Below are positions 1 to 9,031 of a stretch of DNA of 33,461 nucleotides, piece after piece; the stretch's first letter is position 1, and each line of letters starts with the position of its first letter. Both the position numbers and the translations under genes were made by a program. This DNA is from Liquorilactobacillus capillatus DSM 19910 (lineage in GTDB: Bacteria > Bacillota > Bacilli > Lactobacillales > Lactobacillaceae), in the NCBI RefSeq assembly GCF_001434915.1, contig NZ_AZEF01000013.1:105109-138569 (forward strand), given 5' to 3'. A model generated the notes under the pieces. That model was given only the letters and a program-made list of their open reading frames with translations, was not told the DNA's origin and made no database searches.

Positions 1-54
1 ATACTCAAATTTTCCCGACTTTGTACTGCCTTAAAAAATTTGGACATGTTTATT

Positions 55-954
55 TTAATTGTTAGCTAAATACTGTTTACGATATTCGACTGGAGTTAAG
101 CCATGTCGTTTAAGTGAAATTCGCTGAGTATTGTACCAAGTAATATAATTCTCCACTAACGTGCTCAGTTCACTAAGAGAAGCGATCCTAACTCGTTTTA
201 AACATTCACGTTTAAGCATACTGAAAAAACTTTCGACCGAGGCATTATCTAAACAATTTCCCTTACGGGACATACTTTGAATGAAATGATGATATCTTAG
301 TTTAACTTGATAATTGGTCATTTGATATTGCCAACCTTGATCAGAATGTAGAATTGGTTTGATTGTTGCGGGAATTTTTTTAATAACAGTTTCAAGGGTC
401 TGATCAATCAAAATACGATTGGGTGTTGAACTAACCTTAGCCGCTAAAACTTCATTGCTGGCTTCATCAATAACAGTCGAGATATACCCCCATTTTCCAC
501 ACGTAAGTTTAACTTGACTGACGTCAGTATGTAAAACAGTGTATGGTTTCTGGGCCTTGAATTGTTGTTTGAGTAAATTAGGTACCACTTGTTCAATATG
601 ACCATGATATGAGTTGTAGCGCCCAGAATGTTTTGAAAAAAGAGTAACCTGTAGACCCATAGAAAACATAACTTTACGAATGGTTTCCAAGCAGAGCTTA
701 ATATGATGCTTTTTTAAAACAAGTCCCATGCGACGATAACCATAAGTTTGATAAAAGCGGGCAAATTCTTGCCGAATAATTTGTTTAACTTGACGATATT
801 TATCAGGACGTTTTAGACAAGCTAAGTGATAGTAATACGTTGAACGTGCGAGTTCCGCAATTTTTAAGAGTATATTAAAGGGAGTGTTACGCCGTAATTC
901 GTTAATTATTTTGACTTTTAGTCCTGTTTTTGGCTTCGAATTACGGCATCCAAT
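55..954 (-). CDS. IS3-family transposase OrfB (DDE catalytic domain), made by -1 frameshift
   Basis: Catalytic half of the transposase, an rve-type integrase core. The -1 frame is open from the A7 slip site at about 954 to the stop at 55-57, giving about 299 residues that continue OrfA. A frame starting at the internal ATG at 729 is only the C-terminal 224 residues. The acidic triad is recognisable: D in HTDVSQ, D in HSDQGWQYQ and E in NASVESFFSMLK. The C-terminus YNTQRISLKRHGLTPVEYR is typical of the IS150 group. I see no stop or frame break other than the programmed shift, so the element may be active. The start is set by the frameshift rather than by an initiation codon. Confidence 0.85.
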   Translation of the reverse strand: MGCRNSKPKTGLKVKIINELRRNTPFNILLKIAELARSTYYYHLACLKRPDKYRQVKQIIRQEFARFYQTYGYRRMGLVLKKHHIKLCLETIRKVMFSMGLQVTLFSKHSGRYNSYHGHIEQVVPNLLKQQFKAQKPYTVLHTDVSQVKLTCGKWGYISTVIDEASNEVLAAKVSSTPNRILIDQTLETVIKKIPATIKPILHSDQGWQYQMTNYQVKLRYHHFIQSMSRKGNCLDNASVESFFSMLKRECLKRVRIASLSELSTLVENYITWYNTQRISLKRHGLTPVEYRKQYLANN

Positions 955-1439
955 TTTTTTAGATAAACATTCTCAACTTTAGTATAGGAAAGTTCCTGTT
1001 CCAATTGTTTAATCCGTTTTTGTTGCCGTTCAATTAACTGTTGTTCAGCATTTTTCTTGGATGTTGCTTTCTTTTTCTTAACCATCTTAGGTCGTCCTAT
1101 CTTAGATGAAATTACGGCTTTAATTCCAAACTGTCGTATTAATTTAAGCCAATTATAAACGACTGTGTGGCTGATATCAAAGTGCACGGCTGTTTTTTGA
1201 ATACTGGTAGCGTGATTCAAATAATAGGTAATAACCGTCACTTTAAAATCGTTAGAATAACGGCGACGTTTATGCCGTTTAAGTCCGGTGGGGCCAAAAG
1301 CTTTATAACGCGACAACCATATTACTAGCGGTGTATCACTCGGTATCTTATATTTCAGACACAGTGTGTGTAATGAACTTTCACTATTTAAATATTCTTT
1401 AACTACTTTCAGCTTAAAGTTGTAAATATAACTACGCAT
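918..1439 (-). CDS. IS3-family transposase OrfA (HTH and leucine-zipper protein)
   Basis: OrfA of the IS150-group element, 173 aa. It binds the IS ends and supplies the N-terminal part of the OrfAB fusion transposase. Two helix-turn-helix-like repeats are visible (roughly residues 10-60 and 65-115), followed by a basic stretch with KKKK and a coiled coil near the C-terminus. I chose the ATG at 1439 because GGAGG sits about 10 nt upstream; the longer frame to 1490 would start inside the terminal repeat. Near the end the message reads CTA AAA AAA TTG, a canonical A AAA AAA slippery heptamer at 960-954. Without slippage translation stops at 918. Slippage would give a fusion of about 461 aa. Confidence 0.88.
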   Translation of the reverse strand: MRSYIYNFKLKVVKEYLNSESSLHTLCLKYKIPSDTPLVIWLSRYKAFGPTGLKRHKRRRYSNDFKVTVITYYLNHATSIQKTAVHFDISHTVVYNWLKLIRQFGIKAVISSKIGRPKMVKKKKATSKKNAEQQLIERQQKRIKQLEQELSYTKVENVYLKKLDAVIRSQKQD

Positions 1440-1568
1440 CAAAAAAGCACCTCCAAAACTTGATTTACATGTCCAAGTTTTGTAAGGCACTTCACTTATG
1501 TCACACTCTTATTAAATGCACAGCTCACCGGAGTTTTTTGATTTTTATACCAAGATGAAATAGTGTGT

Positions 1569-2936
1569 TTAATTCAAAATAGTTTTAGCATTAACAAATT
1601 CATGTATTCCCATTTCACTCAATTCACGGCCATAACCGGAGTTTTTAACACCACCAAATGGTAACTCAGGATAAGATGTCAGTGGCTGATTAATGGCAAC
1701 TTGCCCAGTCTCAATGTGAGATGCTAACTCTTTTGCGTGTGCGATATTTTGTGAATAAATGGCTCCGCCTAAGCCATAGCATGAGTTATTGGCAATCTTA
1801 AGAATTTCTTTCTCTGTTTCAGCTTTGTAGATTTGTGCAACGGGACCAAATAGTTCAGTATCATACATCGGGTTTTCTGGCGTCATCCCTGAAATAATCA
1901 GTGGGTTGAACAAAGCGCCAGGGCCTTGTGGCAATGAAGTATCTCCCCAAAGGACTTGTGCTCCTCCAGCCAGAACTTTCTCTACCTGCTCATGTAACGC
2001 TTTTTGAGCACTTTTAGATGATAACGGTCCAAGTGTTGTCTGTGCGTCAAGTGGATCTCCTAATTTACGCGCTGCGAACGCAGTACTGATTCCGGCAAGA
2101 AAATCATCGTAAATACCACTTTGGACAATATAGCGTTTAGCGGCTGTGCATACTTGCCCTGAATTATTTAAACGTGCTGAAACAGCGCCATCAACAGCAG
2201 CTTTTAGATCAGCATCATTTAAAACGATGCAAACATCGGTTCCACCAAGCTCCATCGTTGATTTCTTCAGGTTCTTACCAGCTTCAGCGGCTATTTTTCG
2301 ACCGGCATTTTCAGAACCAGTTAAAGCAACACCTTGAACCCGCGGATCCGCGATAATTCTGTTAACCTGATTGTAATTAATGAAGAGGTTCTTAAACGCA
2401 CCTTCAGGAATACCAACCTTGTTGCATGCATCTTCAAAAGCCTGGGCACATTCAGGAACAATGCTAGCATGTTTTAGAAGAACCGGATTACCGATAATAA
2501 AGTTAGGGGCAAAAACACGCATAATTTGTGTATAAGGAAAATTCCACGGCTCGACTGACAGCACTGCCCCAATCGAACTGAATTCAACATGAGCTTTTTT
2601 TTCAGGAACATTATTATATGGAATGGGTTTAAGGGCTGCCGGGCCATTTTTGACATAGTACATTGCGAATTCGACATTCTTTTTAACCTCTGAACGTGCC
2701 TGAGTAATTAACTTACCCATATTAGTTGTCAAAAGGCGGGCATATTTTTCGTTGTGGGCAGCAAATTCTTGTGCTAACTTTTCAAGTTGTGCGGCCCTTT
2801 CTGTGCTTGGTTGTTGTTTAGCAGTATGATAAAAATAATCTGCTTTTTCTAAAGCTTGTTCAACTTCTGCATCACTTGTAGTTGGAAACTCACGAATGGT
2901 TTCTCCGTTAAAAGGATTAATTGCTGTATAAGACAT
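1569..2936 (-). CDS. NAD(P)-dependent aldehyde dehydrogenase, succinate-semialdehyde type
   Basis: Aldehyde dehydrogenase superfamily member, 455 aa, probably oxidising succinate semialdehyde or a similar short aldehyde in the cytoplasm. Visible motifs are the general-base Glu in MELGGTD (residue 229), the catalytic Cys in NNSGQVCTAAKR (residue 263), and ELFGPVAQIYK plus PFGGVKNSGYGRE near the C-terminus. The shape and length of about 455 aa resemble the Sad/YneI and GabD group. The ATG at 2936 is preferred over the one at 2957 because AAGGAGTG, a ribosome site, lies between them, inside the longer reading frame. It is monocistronic, divergent from mtlA, and sits next to the IS. The substrate is inferred from family resemblance only. 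Confidence 0.85.
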   Translation of the reverse strand: MSYTAINPFNGETIREFPTTSDAEVEQALEKADYFYHTAKQQPSTERAAQLEKLAQEFAAHNEKYARLLTTNMGKLITQARSEVKKNVEFAMYYVKNGPAALKPIPYNNVPEKKAHVEFSSIGAVLSVEPWNFPYTQIMRVFAPNFIIGNPVLLKHASIVPECAQAFEDACNKVGIPEGAFKNLFINYNQVNRIIADPRVQGVALTGSENAGRKIAAEAGKNLKKSTMELGGTDVCIVLNDADLKAAVDGAVSARLNNSGQVCTAAKRYIVQSGIYDDFLAGISTAFAARKLGDPLDAQTTLGPLSSKSAQKALHEQVEKVLAGGAQVLWGDTSLPQGPGALFNPLIISGMTPENPMYDTELFGPVAQIYKAETEKEILKIANNSCYGLGGAIYSQNIAHAKELASHIETGQVAINQPLTSYPELPFGGVKNSGYGRELSEMGIHEFVNAKTILN

Positions 2937-3127
2937 ATCTTCTTGCACTCCTTCCACTATCTTAATACCATAATGACTTTTCTATAGTAGAATTACAACA
3001 CATCTGCTTATTTGGTACATAGGTGAAATTGTGCGCAAACTTTTGATACGCGATTTGCGTAATTAACAAAGTGGGGTTATAACTGAAATAGTCTATAGTT
3101 GACATACATTGTGATATTATTCATTAA

Positions 3128-3153
3128 TTTTGGCACTAAAAGGCGTGCCGAAA
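3128..3153 (+). promoter_or_regulatory. Candidate MtlR operator upstream of mtlA
   Basis: Inverted repeat TTTTGGCAC / GTGCCGAAA (3128-3136 and 3145-3153; 8 of 9 positions pair) around an 8-nt centre. It resembles the Bacillus MtlR box as I recall it (TTGNCAC...GTGNCAA), though the centre is about 2 nt longer. The midpoint is about 64 nt upstream of the predicted start of the mtl transcript, where an activator would bind. This is inferred by analogy. Confidence 0.5.
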
Positions 3154-3169
3154 TGTTGTTTAGTAGATA

Positions 3170-3198
3170 TTGTAAACACTTACATTAGTTTCTATAAT
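3170..3198 (+). promoter_or_regulatory. mtl operon promoter with overlapping cre site
   Basis: TTGTAA (3170-3175), a 17-bp spacer and a perfect TATAAT (3193-3198) lie 30 bp before the mtlA start. TGTAAACACTTACA at 3171-3184 matches the cre consensus TGWAARCGYTWNCW at 13 of 14 positions and covers the -35 element and half the spacer. CcpA bound there should block RNA polymerase, giving carbon catabolite repression of mannitol use. Confidence 0.75.
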
Positions 3199-3227
3199 TA
3201 AAAGTGAAATAAAGGGAGGTTACTCGA

Positions 3228-5033
3228 ATGGAAGCTACAAAAAAAGTTCCTAAGAAGTCTTCATTAAAGACGAAAGTACAAAAACTAGGAACCAGTCTTA
3301 GTGGAATGATTATGCCTAACATTGCAGCCGTTATTGCTTGGGGCTTAGTCACAGCTATATTTATGGCACAAGGATGGTTCCCCAATGCACAGATTGCTAA
3401 GATGATAAGTCCAATGCTTAATTATCTGATACCATTATTAATTGCCTATGTTGGTGGTCGAATGGTTTACGAAGAGCGTGGGGCTGTCGTTGGTGCAGTC
3501 GCCGCAATGGGTGTAATTGTTGGGTCGAGTGTTCCAATGTTTATCGGTGCAATGATTATGGGGCCTTTGGGTGGCTGGTGTATCAAGAAATTTGATCAGC
3601 TTTTCCAAGATAAGATTAAATCCGGTTTTGAAATGATATACAATAATTTCTCGAGTGGTATTCTCGGAATGGTTTTAGCTATTTTTGGGGTTTTTGTTGT
3701 AAACCCTCTTGTAACAGCCGGAAGTAACTTCATGAGCCGCGGGGTCGACTGGATCATTTCGATTCATATGCTGCCGTTAGCTAATATTTTCATTGAACCA
3801 GCAAAGATCCTATTCCTAAACAACGCTATCGGAAATGGTATCTTGGTTCCCCTCGGAATCCAACAAGCATCAACAGCTGGTAAATCAGTGCTATTCTTGC
3901 TTGAATCAAACCCAGGACCTGGGATTGGAATTCTGATTGCTTTCATGATTTTTGGCAAGGGAACAGCTAAAGCATCTGCTCCAGGAGCTGCGATTATTCA
4001 ATTCTTTGGTGGGATTCATGAAATCTACTTCCCATATGTTTTGATGAAACCTGCATTGATTCTGGCTGCTATTGCTGGTGGTGTAAGTGGAACATTTACT
4101 TTCTCACTGTTAAACACAGGGATCAAAGCTGCTGCTTCACCTGGTTCAATTATCGCTATCTTATTGATGACACCTAAAGGCAATTATTTCCAGATCTTAA
4201 CTGGGGTTGCTGTTGCAGCGATCGTATCGTTTATCGTTGCTGCAGTCATTCTGAAAGCTGATAAGTCAGTTGATGATACAGATTTGGCAGCAAAACAGGC
4301 ACAAATGGATCAAATGAAAGCTGAATCAAAGGGTGGCGTACCATCTGCTGCAGATGCAGAACGTTCAGTTCAAGATTATGCGGATGTTAAAAAAGTTATT
4401 TTTGCTTGTGATGCCGGAATGGGTTCTTCTGCAATGGGAGCTTCATTATTGCGGGATAAAGTCAAAAAAGCAGGAATCAAAGACATCCCTGTAACAAATA
4501 TAGCAATTAGCCGATTGAAGGATGAAGAAGGCTTATTGGTTGTCACACAAGACGAGTTAGCTGATCGGGCGTTACAGAAAACACCGAATGCAATGCATAT
4601 CTCTGTTGGTAATTTCCTAAGCAGCCCTAGGTACGATGAAGTTGTTATTAACTTAAAGACTGTCAAACAGATTGCTCCTGCTGATAGTCAAGCTAAAGCT
4701 AAAACAACCGAAGCTGCCGCGGCAAATGGTAAAGTTGGTGCGATTGATTATGTAGCTGTCAAGGAAGTTGACTTTATCCATCATGACCAAAAAGTCGGCT
4801 CTGCTACTATGGCAACTTCATTGTTCAAAGATCGTTTAAAGAAGGAAGGCAAAAAAACGCCAGTTAGAAACCTTGGAATCGACGAATTGGAAGATAGCAA
4901 AGAACACCTTGTTATCGTAACGCCAGAAGCAGAAAAAAATCTGAAACTGCGTTATACTGAAGTACAGATAATAAGCGTTGAAGATTTGTTAAATTCCAAA
5001 GATTACGAATACATTGTTGAACATCTAAGCTGA
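3228..5033 (+). CDS. mtlA: PTS mannitol transporter EIICB (MtlA) with a second, degenerate IIB domain
   Basis: Membrane permease that takes up mannitol and phosphorylates it to mannitol 1-phosphate, with phosphate coming from MtlF. Residues about 20-345 are the hydrophobic IIC domain, with the substrate-site motif GGIHEIYFPYVLM. A linker leads to a IIB domain (about 385-480) whose phosphocysteine is Cys394 in FACDAGMGSSAMG. An Ala/Lys-rich linker is followed by a second IIB-like domain (about 510-601) that aligns along its length with the first but has His518-His519 where the cysteine should be. The protein is 601 aa; plain IICB forms are about 470-480 aa. AAAGGGAGG precedes the ATG. First gene of mtlA-mtlR-mtlF-mtlD. 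There is no IIA domain, consistent with a separate MtlF. Confidence 0.95.
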   Translation: MEATKKVPKKSSLKTKVQKLGTSLSGMIMPNIAAVIAWGLVTAIFMAQGWFPNAQIAKMISPMLNYLIPLLIAYVGGRMVYEERGAVVGAVAAMGVIVGSSVPMFIGAMIMGPLGGWCIKKFDQLFQDKIKSGFEMIYNNFSSGILGMVLAIFGVFVVNPLVTAGSNFMSRGVDWIISIHMLPLANIFIEPAKILFLNNAIGNGILVPLGIQQASTAGKSVLFLLESNPGPGIGILIAFMIFGKGTAKASAPGAAIIQFFGGIHEIYFPYVLMKPALILAAIAGGVSGTFTFSLLNTGIKAAASPGSIIAILLMTPKGNYFQILTGVAVAAIVSFIVAAVILKADKSVDDTDLAAKQAQMDQMKAESKGGVPSAADAERSVQDYADVKKVIFACDAGMGSSAMGASLLRDKVKKAGIKDIPVTNIAISRLKDEEGLLVVTQDELADRALQKTPNAMHISVGNFLSSPRYDEVVINLKTVKQIAPADSQAKAKTTEAAAANGKVGAIDYVAVKEVDFIHHDQKVGSATMATSLFKDRLKKEGKKTPVRNLGIDELEDSKEHLVIVTPEAEKNLKLRYTEVQIISVEDLLNSKDYEYIVEHLS

Positions 5034-5054
5034 CACTATAAAGGAATGATTTAG

Positions 5055-7124
5055 TTGATTTTATTATCAGATCGCCAAAAGAAAATCTTATTAAGACTCT
5101 GTGAATCTGATAATGGAATAGCTATGTCTGCTATTGAGAATTCACTGCATATTAGTCGTAGAACAATCTACCGTGAATTTTCAGAGTTGAAACTGTACCT
5201 GCAACAACATGGACTGAGCGTTCAAAATGCGGATGGGCACTATCGGTTATCTGGTCCAATAAGAGCACTGGACGGTTTGCGAACTGAGTTGCAAGGACAA
5301 AATGAGCGAATAGAGTTGACTGCTAAACAGCGGCAAGATGCATTAGCGTGTCTACTACTGTTAAGCGATGAGCCAGTTAAAATTTTCTCACTGGCAGTTT
5401 CACTTGATGTTAGCGAAGGAACGATTCAACGTGACTTAAAGGTCATAACAGCGGCATTAAAGGAATATCAAGTTAAGGTTGTACCTAAAAAAGCTGTTGG
5501 GATCCAAACGGTTGGACAAGAGACTCAAATCAGATTGATTCTGTGCGGTATTTTAACAAGTGAAATTAATGAATATGAGTTCTTTGAATATTTGAACTCA
5601 CAAAATGATTATCAGCCGCATAATTTTTTCTTGAAACTTTGCCCTAAAGAAATCCTTTTAGCATGTGCCAAGGCATTAAAACAAGCAACAGGATCTAAAT
5701 TGGCACATAATTCAGATGTTCAAGAGGTCCAACTGATTTTGATTATTGCGATTTCTGTTATCAGAATGACAAACAATACAATCAGAAAGTACCAGGTTGT
5801 TGATGTGGGGGATCTTTTTAAGTACCGCCAACGGGCATTGGAGATTTTGAATCACTTTGATAGCAGAATCAAGGAAAAGATAACGACTAGTGAAGTTGAT
5901 TTCATTGCAATTCAAATAAAAGGTTTGGATTACAAGTTGGTTAAGGGAGACTGGGCACATAATTATGATTTCCAGATTTCCTTTAACGTTAAGCAACTGA
6001 TCCAGGAAGTATCCGAGACTTTTCATTGGAACTTTAGCCGTGATACAGAACTATTCGCACGTTTAGTAAAACATATGACATTTCTGTTGCATAACGAAGG
6101 GGTAAAGCTACCTAATACCCGGATCAAGGTACTAAATAATGTTAGCGTTCAATACGCATCACTTTATCAGCTCCTACAGGGGGCCTTAGCTAAAGTCTTT
6201 ACAGGCTATGATTTCACTGAGACAGAAGAACAGTTGATTTTACTATATTTTGCCAATAGTTACGCCAGTACTAAGAGTAATTACCTTTCAGCACTGGTTA
6301 TCTGTCCTAATGGTATTGGGACAGCAAGTATTCTGAAAAGTAGACTCCGAAGAGAGATTCCTGAATTAGCGGAAATTAAAATTGCTAAGGTGTCACAATT
6401 AAATGAAATTCACCCTAACCATTACGACGTTATTCTGTCAACTCTAAGTCTGCCAGGTTTCGATTGGAATTACCATATTGTTAGTCCGTTACTTGTAGGG
6501 GATGAGATTGCTAGGATTAAGAGCTTTATCAATCAATTTAATCTAGAATATAAGCGTAAGACAGTTAGGGAAGGCAAAATGATCAGCCTTGAAGAAGGGC
6601 AGCAGCGATTAGAAGAGCTATTTGATATGACAAGTGAGAGTAAGATGCTGGTAGATCAGATTAGGTTGGAGCATCTGAATAATAACAATGAAAAACTGGC
6701 AGAATTACTTGTTCAAGTCTTAGCTAAGGTACCGACAGCAGTTGTTAAAGAGCCCCAGCAGGTTGTTCATGAAATGCTGAAACGAGTGAAAGCTGCTCCG
6801 GTAGGCATTCCTAATGCAAGTATCTCACTTGTTCATGCAACAGATAAGAGTGTTTTAAAACCATTTTTCTCGGTCTATGAACTGCGAGCACCGTTAACAA
6901 TGAAAGCGATGGATCAAACGCCTATTCAGGTCAAACGCATCTTACTTATGATTGGGCCAGCACCGATGACTGATTTTCAAAATAATTTAATGGGTACGAT
7001 CAGCGGTGCGATTGTAATGAATAATCGTTATACAGCTATTTTTGAAAAAGGCAATGTAGATAAGATAAAAAACTTAATAGCCGCCCAGTTTATGGAGCAG
7101 CTAGAATTTAAGAGAAAGAGATGA
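5055..7124 (+). CDS. mtlR: Mannitol operon transcriptional activator MtlR
   Basis: PRD-containing regulator of 689 aa that activates the mtl promoter and is controlled by PTS phosphorylation. Domains in order: N-terminal HTH (about 1-60), a second HTH (about 85-150), two PRDs (about 180-400), a IIB(Gat)-like domain with Cys417 in VICPNGIGTA, and a C-terminal IIA(Mtl)-like domain with His594 in SLVHATD. These positions lie close to the regulatory Cys and His described for Bacillus MtlR. The start is a TTG at 5055, nine bases after AAGGA; mtlA ends 21 bases earlier. Its place inside the operon implies positive autoregulation. Confidence 0.93.
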   Translation: MILLSDRQKKILLRLCESDNGIAMSAIENSLHISRRTIYREFSELKLYLQQHGLSVQNADGHYRLSGPIRALDGLRTELQGQNERIELTAKQRQDALACLLLLSDEPVKIFSLAVSLDVSEGTIQRDLKVITAALKEYQVKVVPKKAVGIQTVGQETQIRLILCGILTSEINEYEFFEYLNSQNDYQPHNFFLKLCPKEILLACAKALKQATGSKLAHNSDVQEVQLILIIAISVIRMTNNTIRKYQVVDVGDLFKYRQRALEILNHFDSRIKEKITTSEVDFIAIQIKGLDYKLVKGDWAHNYDFQISFNVKQLIQEVSETFHWNFSRDTELFARLVKHMTFLLHNEGVKLPNTRIKVLNNVSVQYASLYQLLQGALAKVFTGYDFTETEEQLILLYFANSYASTKSNYLSALVICPNGIGTASILKSRLRREIPELAEIKIAKVSQLNEIHPNHYDVILSTLSLPGFDWNYHIVSPLLVGDEIARIKSFINQFNLEYKRKTVREGKMISLEEGQQRLEELFDMTSESKMLVDQIRLEHLNNNNEKLAELLVQVLAKVPTAVVKEPQQVVHEMLKRVKAAPVGIPNASISLVHATDKSVLKPFFSVYELRAPLTMKAMDQTPIQVKRILLMIGPAPMTDFQNNLMGTISGAIVMNNRYTAIFEKGNVDKIKNLIAAQFMEQLEFKRKR

Positions 7125-7131
7125 TGAAGCT

Positions 7132-7572
7132 ATGGATCTACAAGAAAATATGATTTTGCTTGACCAACATGTTGCAACAAAAGAAGAAGCAATTCGTCTG
7201 GCAGGAAAATTATTAGTAGATAATGGGTATGCAGAACCGGAATATATTGATTCAATGCTGGCACGTAATGCAGATGTTTCAACTTATATGGGAAACTTTA
7301 TCGCCATTCCTCATGGAACTGATAGCGGTAAAAAGTATATCAAAAAAACTGGTATCTCAGTTGTCCAGGTCCCAATGGGCGTTGATTTTTCAAGTAATGG
7401 CGACGAAAATGTTGTAACGATTGTTTTCGGGATCGCTGGTTTGAATGGTGAACATTTAGAGTTGTTGTCGCAAATTGCACTGTTTTGCAGTGATGTAAAT
7501 AATGTTGTTAAGCTTGCTGATGCACAGTCAGCAGGAGAAATAATTAAATTATTGAAAGAAGTTGACAAGTAA
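7132..7572 (+). CDS. mtlF: PTS mannitol EIIA component MtlF
   Basis: Small cytoplasmic phosphocarrier, 146 aa, that receives phosphate from HPr and passes it to Cys394 of MtlA. The active-site histidine is His61 in [14 protein letters not shown], the classic IIA(Mtl/Fru) signature. The length is normal for a free-standing EIIA. It starts 7 nt after mtlR, and its stop codon overlaps the mtlD start by one base, so translation of the last three operon genes is probably coupled. Phosphorylation state probably also feeds back on MtlR. Confidence 0.95.
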   Translation: MDLQENMILLDQHVATKEEAIRLAGKLLVDNGYAEPEYIDSMLARNADVSTYMGNFIAIPHGTDSGKKYIKKTGISVVQVPMGVDFSSNGDENVVTIVFGIAGLNGEHLELLSQIALFCSDVNNVVKLADAQSAGEIIKLLKEVDK

Positions 7573-8720
7573 TGAAAGATGTGCATTTCGGAGCAGGTAA
7601 TATTGGACGCGGGTTTATTGGTGAAACTTTAGCAGCAAATGGATTTGAGATAACTTTTGTTGATGTTAACGAGCAGATTATTAATGCGTTGAATGATAAA
7701 AAAACGTATACAATCGAACTTGCTGATGAATCCCATAAGCATATTCAGGTAAGTAATGTTTGCGGAATCAATAATGGACAAGATCCTAAAGCTGTTGTGG
7801 CAGCAATTCAGGAAGCAGACTTAGTTACAACAGCAATTGGGCCAAAAATCTTGAAGTTTATTGCACCATTAATTGCAGACGGCATTAAAGCACGCCAAGA
7901 GGCAGGTAAAGCTGATAAACTTGATGTGATTGCTTGTGAAAACATGATTGGTGGTAGTCAATCCTTGAAAAAAGATGTCTACAGCCATTTAGATAAGGAA
8001 GGCCAGACATTTGCAGATAAAAATATTGGCTTCCCTAATGCGGCGGTTGATAGGATCGTTCCTCTGCAAAAGCATGAAGACCCATTATTTGTTTCGGTGG
8101 AACCCTTTAAAGAATGGGTTGTTGATGAACACCAGATGGCAAATCCAAGCTTGAAATTAACAAGTGTTGAATATGCACCTGATCTGGAACCATACATCGA
8201 ACGTAAATTATTCTCTGTCAACACGGGGCACGCCACTGTTGCTTATACAGGGAAGTATCATGGTTATGAAGATATTGGTTCTGCGATCAAAGACCCTGCT
8301 GTTTTAGGACAGTTAAAAAAAGTTTTGAAAGAAACTGGCGATCTGCTGATTAATAAATGGGGATTTGAACGTGCTAAACACGAGGCATATCAACAAAAGA
8401 TCATTGGACGTTTTCAAAACCCATATCTTTCAGATGATATTGCACGTGTAGGTCGGACACCAATCAGAAAACTAGGCTTTGACGAGCGGTTTATTCGTCC
8501 AATCAGAGAATCAAAAGAACGTGGTCTTTCATATGCAGCTCTTTTGGAAACTGTAGGGATGATTTATGCGTTTGATGAACCTAAAGATGAGGAAAGTCAG
8601 AAACTACAAGAACTATTAAAAGAAAAACCTTTGGTAGATGTTGTTAAGGAAACAACAGGCTTGCAGGATGAAGAACTGATCCAAGAAGTCGTTGCTTCAG
8701 CTGAAAAAGCTGCAAAATAA
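7572..8720 (+). CDS. mtlD: Mannitol-1-phosphate 5-dehydrogenase
   Basis: Cytoplasmic NAD-dependent enzyme, 382 aa, that oxidises mannitol 1-phosphate to fructose 6-phosphate for glycolysis; in lactic acid bacteria the reverse reaction can regenerate NAD. The N-terminal Rossmann motif [12 protein letters not shown] begins at residue 6. The stretches [19 protein letters not shown] and GRTPIRKL are typical of the polyol-specific long-chain dehydrogenase family. The length is usual for MtlD. The start ATG shares one base with the mtlF stop (TAATG). A terminator follows at 8758. Confidence 0.96.
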   Translation: MKDVHFGAGNIGRGFIGETLAANGFEITFVDVNEQIINALNDKKTYTIELADESHKHIQVSNVCGINNGQDPKAVVAAIQEADLVTTAIGPKILKFIAPLIADGIKARQEAGKADKLDVIACENMIGGSQSLKKDVYSHLDKEGQTFADKNIGFPNAAVDRIVPLQKHEDPLFVSVEPFKEWVVDEHQMANPSLKLTSVEYAPDLEPYIERKLFSVNTGHATVAYTGKYHGYEDIGSAIKDPAVLGQLKKVLKETGDLLINKWGFERAKHEAYQQKIIGRFQNPYLSDDIARVGRTPIRKLGFDERFIRPIRESKERGLSYAALLETVGMIYAFDEPKDEESQKLQELLKEKPLVDVVKETTGLQDEELIQEVVASAEKAAK

Positions 8721-8757
8721 GACTGTAGTATGTAAGTCTAATTTATGAATTGAATAG

Positions 8758-8798
8758 GTGCTTGGAGCAGAATTTGGTTTTTGTTCTAAGCACTTTTT
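8758..8798 (+). terminator. Rho-independent terminator of the mtl operon
   Basis: GTGCTTGGAGCAG pairs with TTGTTCTAAGCAC through Watson-Crick and G-U pairs around a T-rich loop, followed by TTTTT. It lies 38 nt after the mtlD stop. Confidence 0.8.
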
Positions 8799-8901
8799 GT
8801 ATCTGAAAAAATAATTTGTTTTTGTAATTGGTAAGGCTATGATTTGTAAAAAGATAAATTCAAAAAATAACATTTTGGAACTATACCATTTTAAACTATT
8901 C

Positions 8902-8930
8902 TTGACACGTATTGGACAATGAGTTATATT
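8902..8930 (+). promoter_or_regulatory. glmS promoter
   Basis: TTGACA (8902-8907), a 17-bp spacer and TATATT (8925-8930). The leader to the glmS ATG is about 95 nt. It holds one small perfect hairpin, ATAGATGT/ACATCTAT (8951-8958 and 8965-8972). This is too short for a complete glmS ribozyme. The 311-bp gap between mtlD and glmS otherwise holds only the mtl terminator. Confidence 0.75.
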
Positions 8931-9031
8931 TATTGGTGGTTATTGGTTTAATAGATGTTTTTATACATCTATACCTATTTTAAAAAAGACAGAAAAAAGA
9001 CAATATTAAATGTGAAAGGCTGGTTTTTGGT

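Larger units (their letters stand above)
22..1494 (-). mobile_element. Complete IS3-family (IS150-group) insertion sequence
   Basis: A 1473-bp element carries orfA and orfB on the minus strand. The outer 28 bp at each end (22-49 and 1467-1494) form an inverted repeat with 24 of 28 positions matching and TG...CA tips. CTT lies directly outside both ends (19-21 and 1495-1497), consistent with the 3-bp target duplication made by this group. OrfA and OrfB both look intact, and an A7 run at the overlap (minus strand, 960-954) provides the expected -1 frameshift site. The exact ISfinder name is not known to me. The element ends 75 bp downstream of the leftward aldehyde dehydrogenase stop codon, so no gene appears to be disrupted. 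Confidence 0.9.

Noticed and set aside
55-960. OrfB as a truncated pseudogene, since an ATG-started frame has only 224 codons
   Set aside because: The same frame is open back to the A7 slip site, giving a full-length catalytic half by frameshift as usual for this family.
5712-6026. A 104-codon antisense frame within mtlR
   Set aside because: It overlaps the PRD-coding part of mtlR entirely and shows no domain or start signal.
8931-9031. A possible glmS ribozyme in the glmS leader
   Set aside because: The leader is only about 95 nt with one small hairpin; it lacks the length and visible multi-stem layout of that ribozyme.
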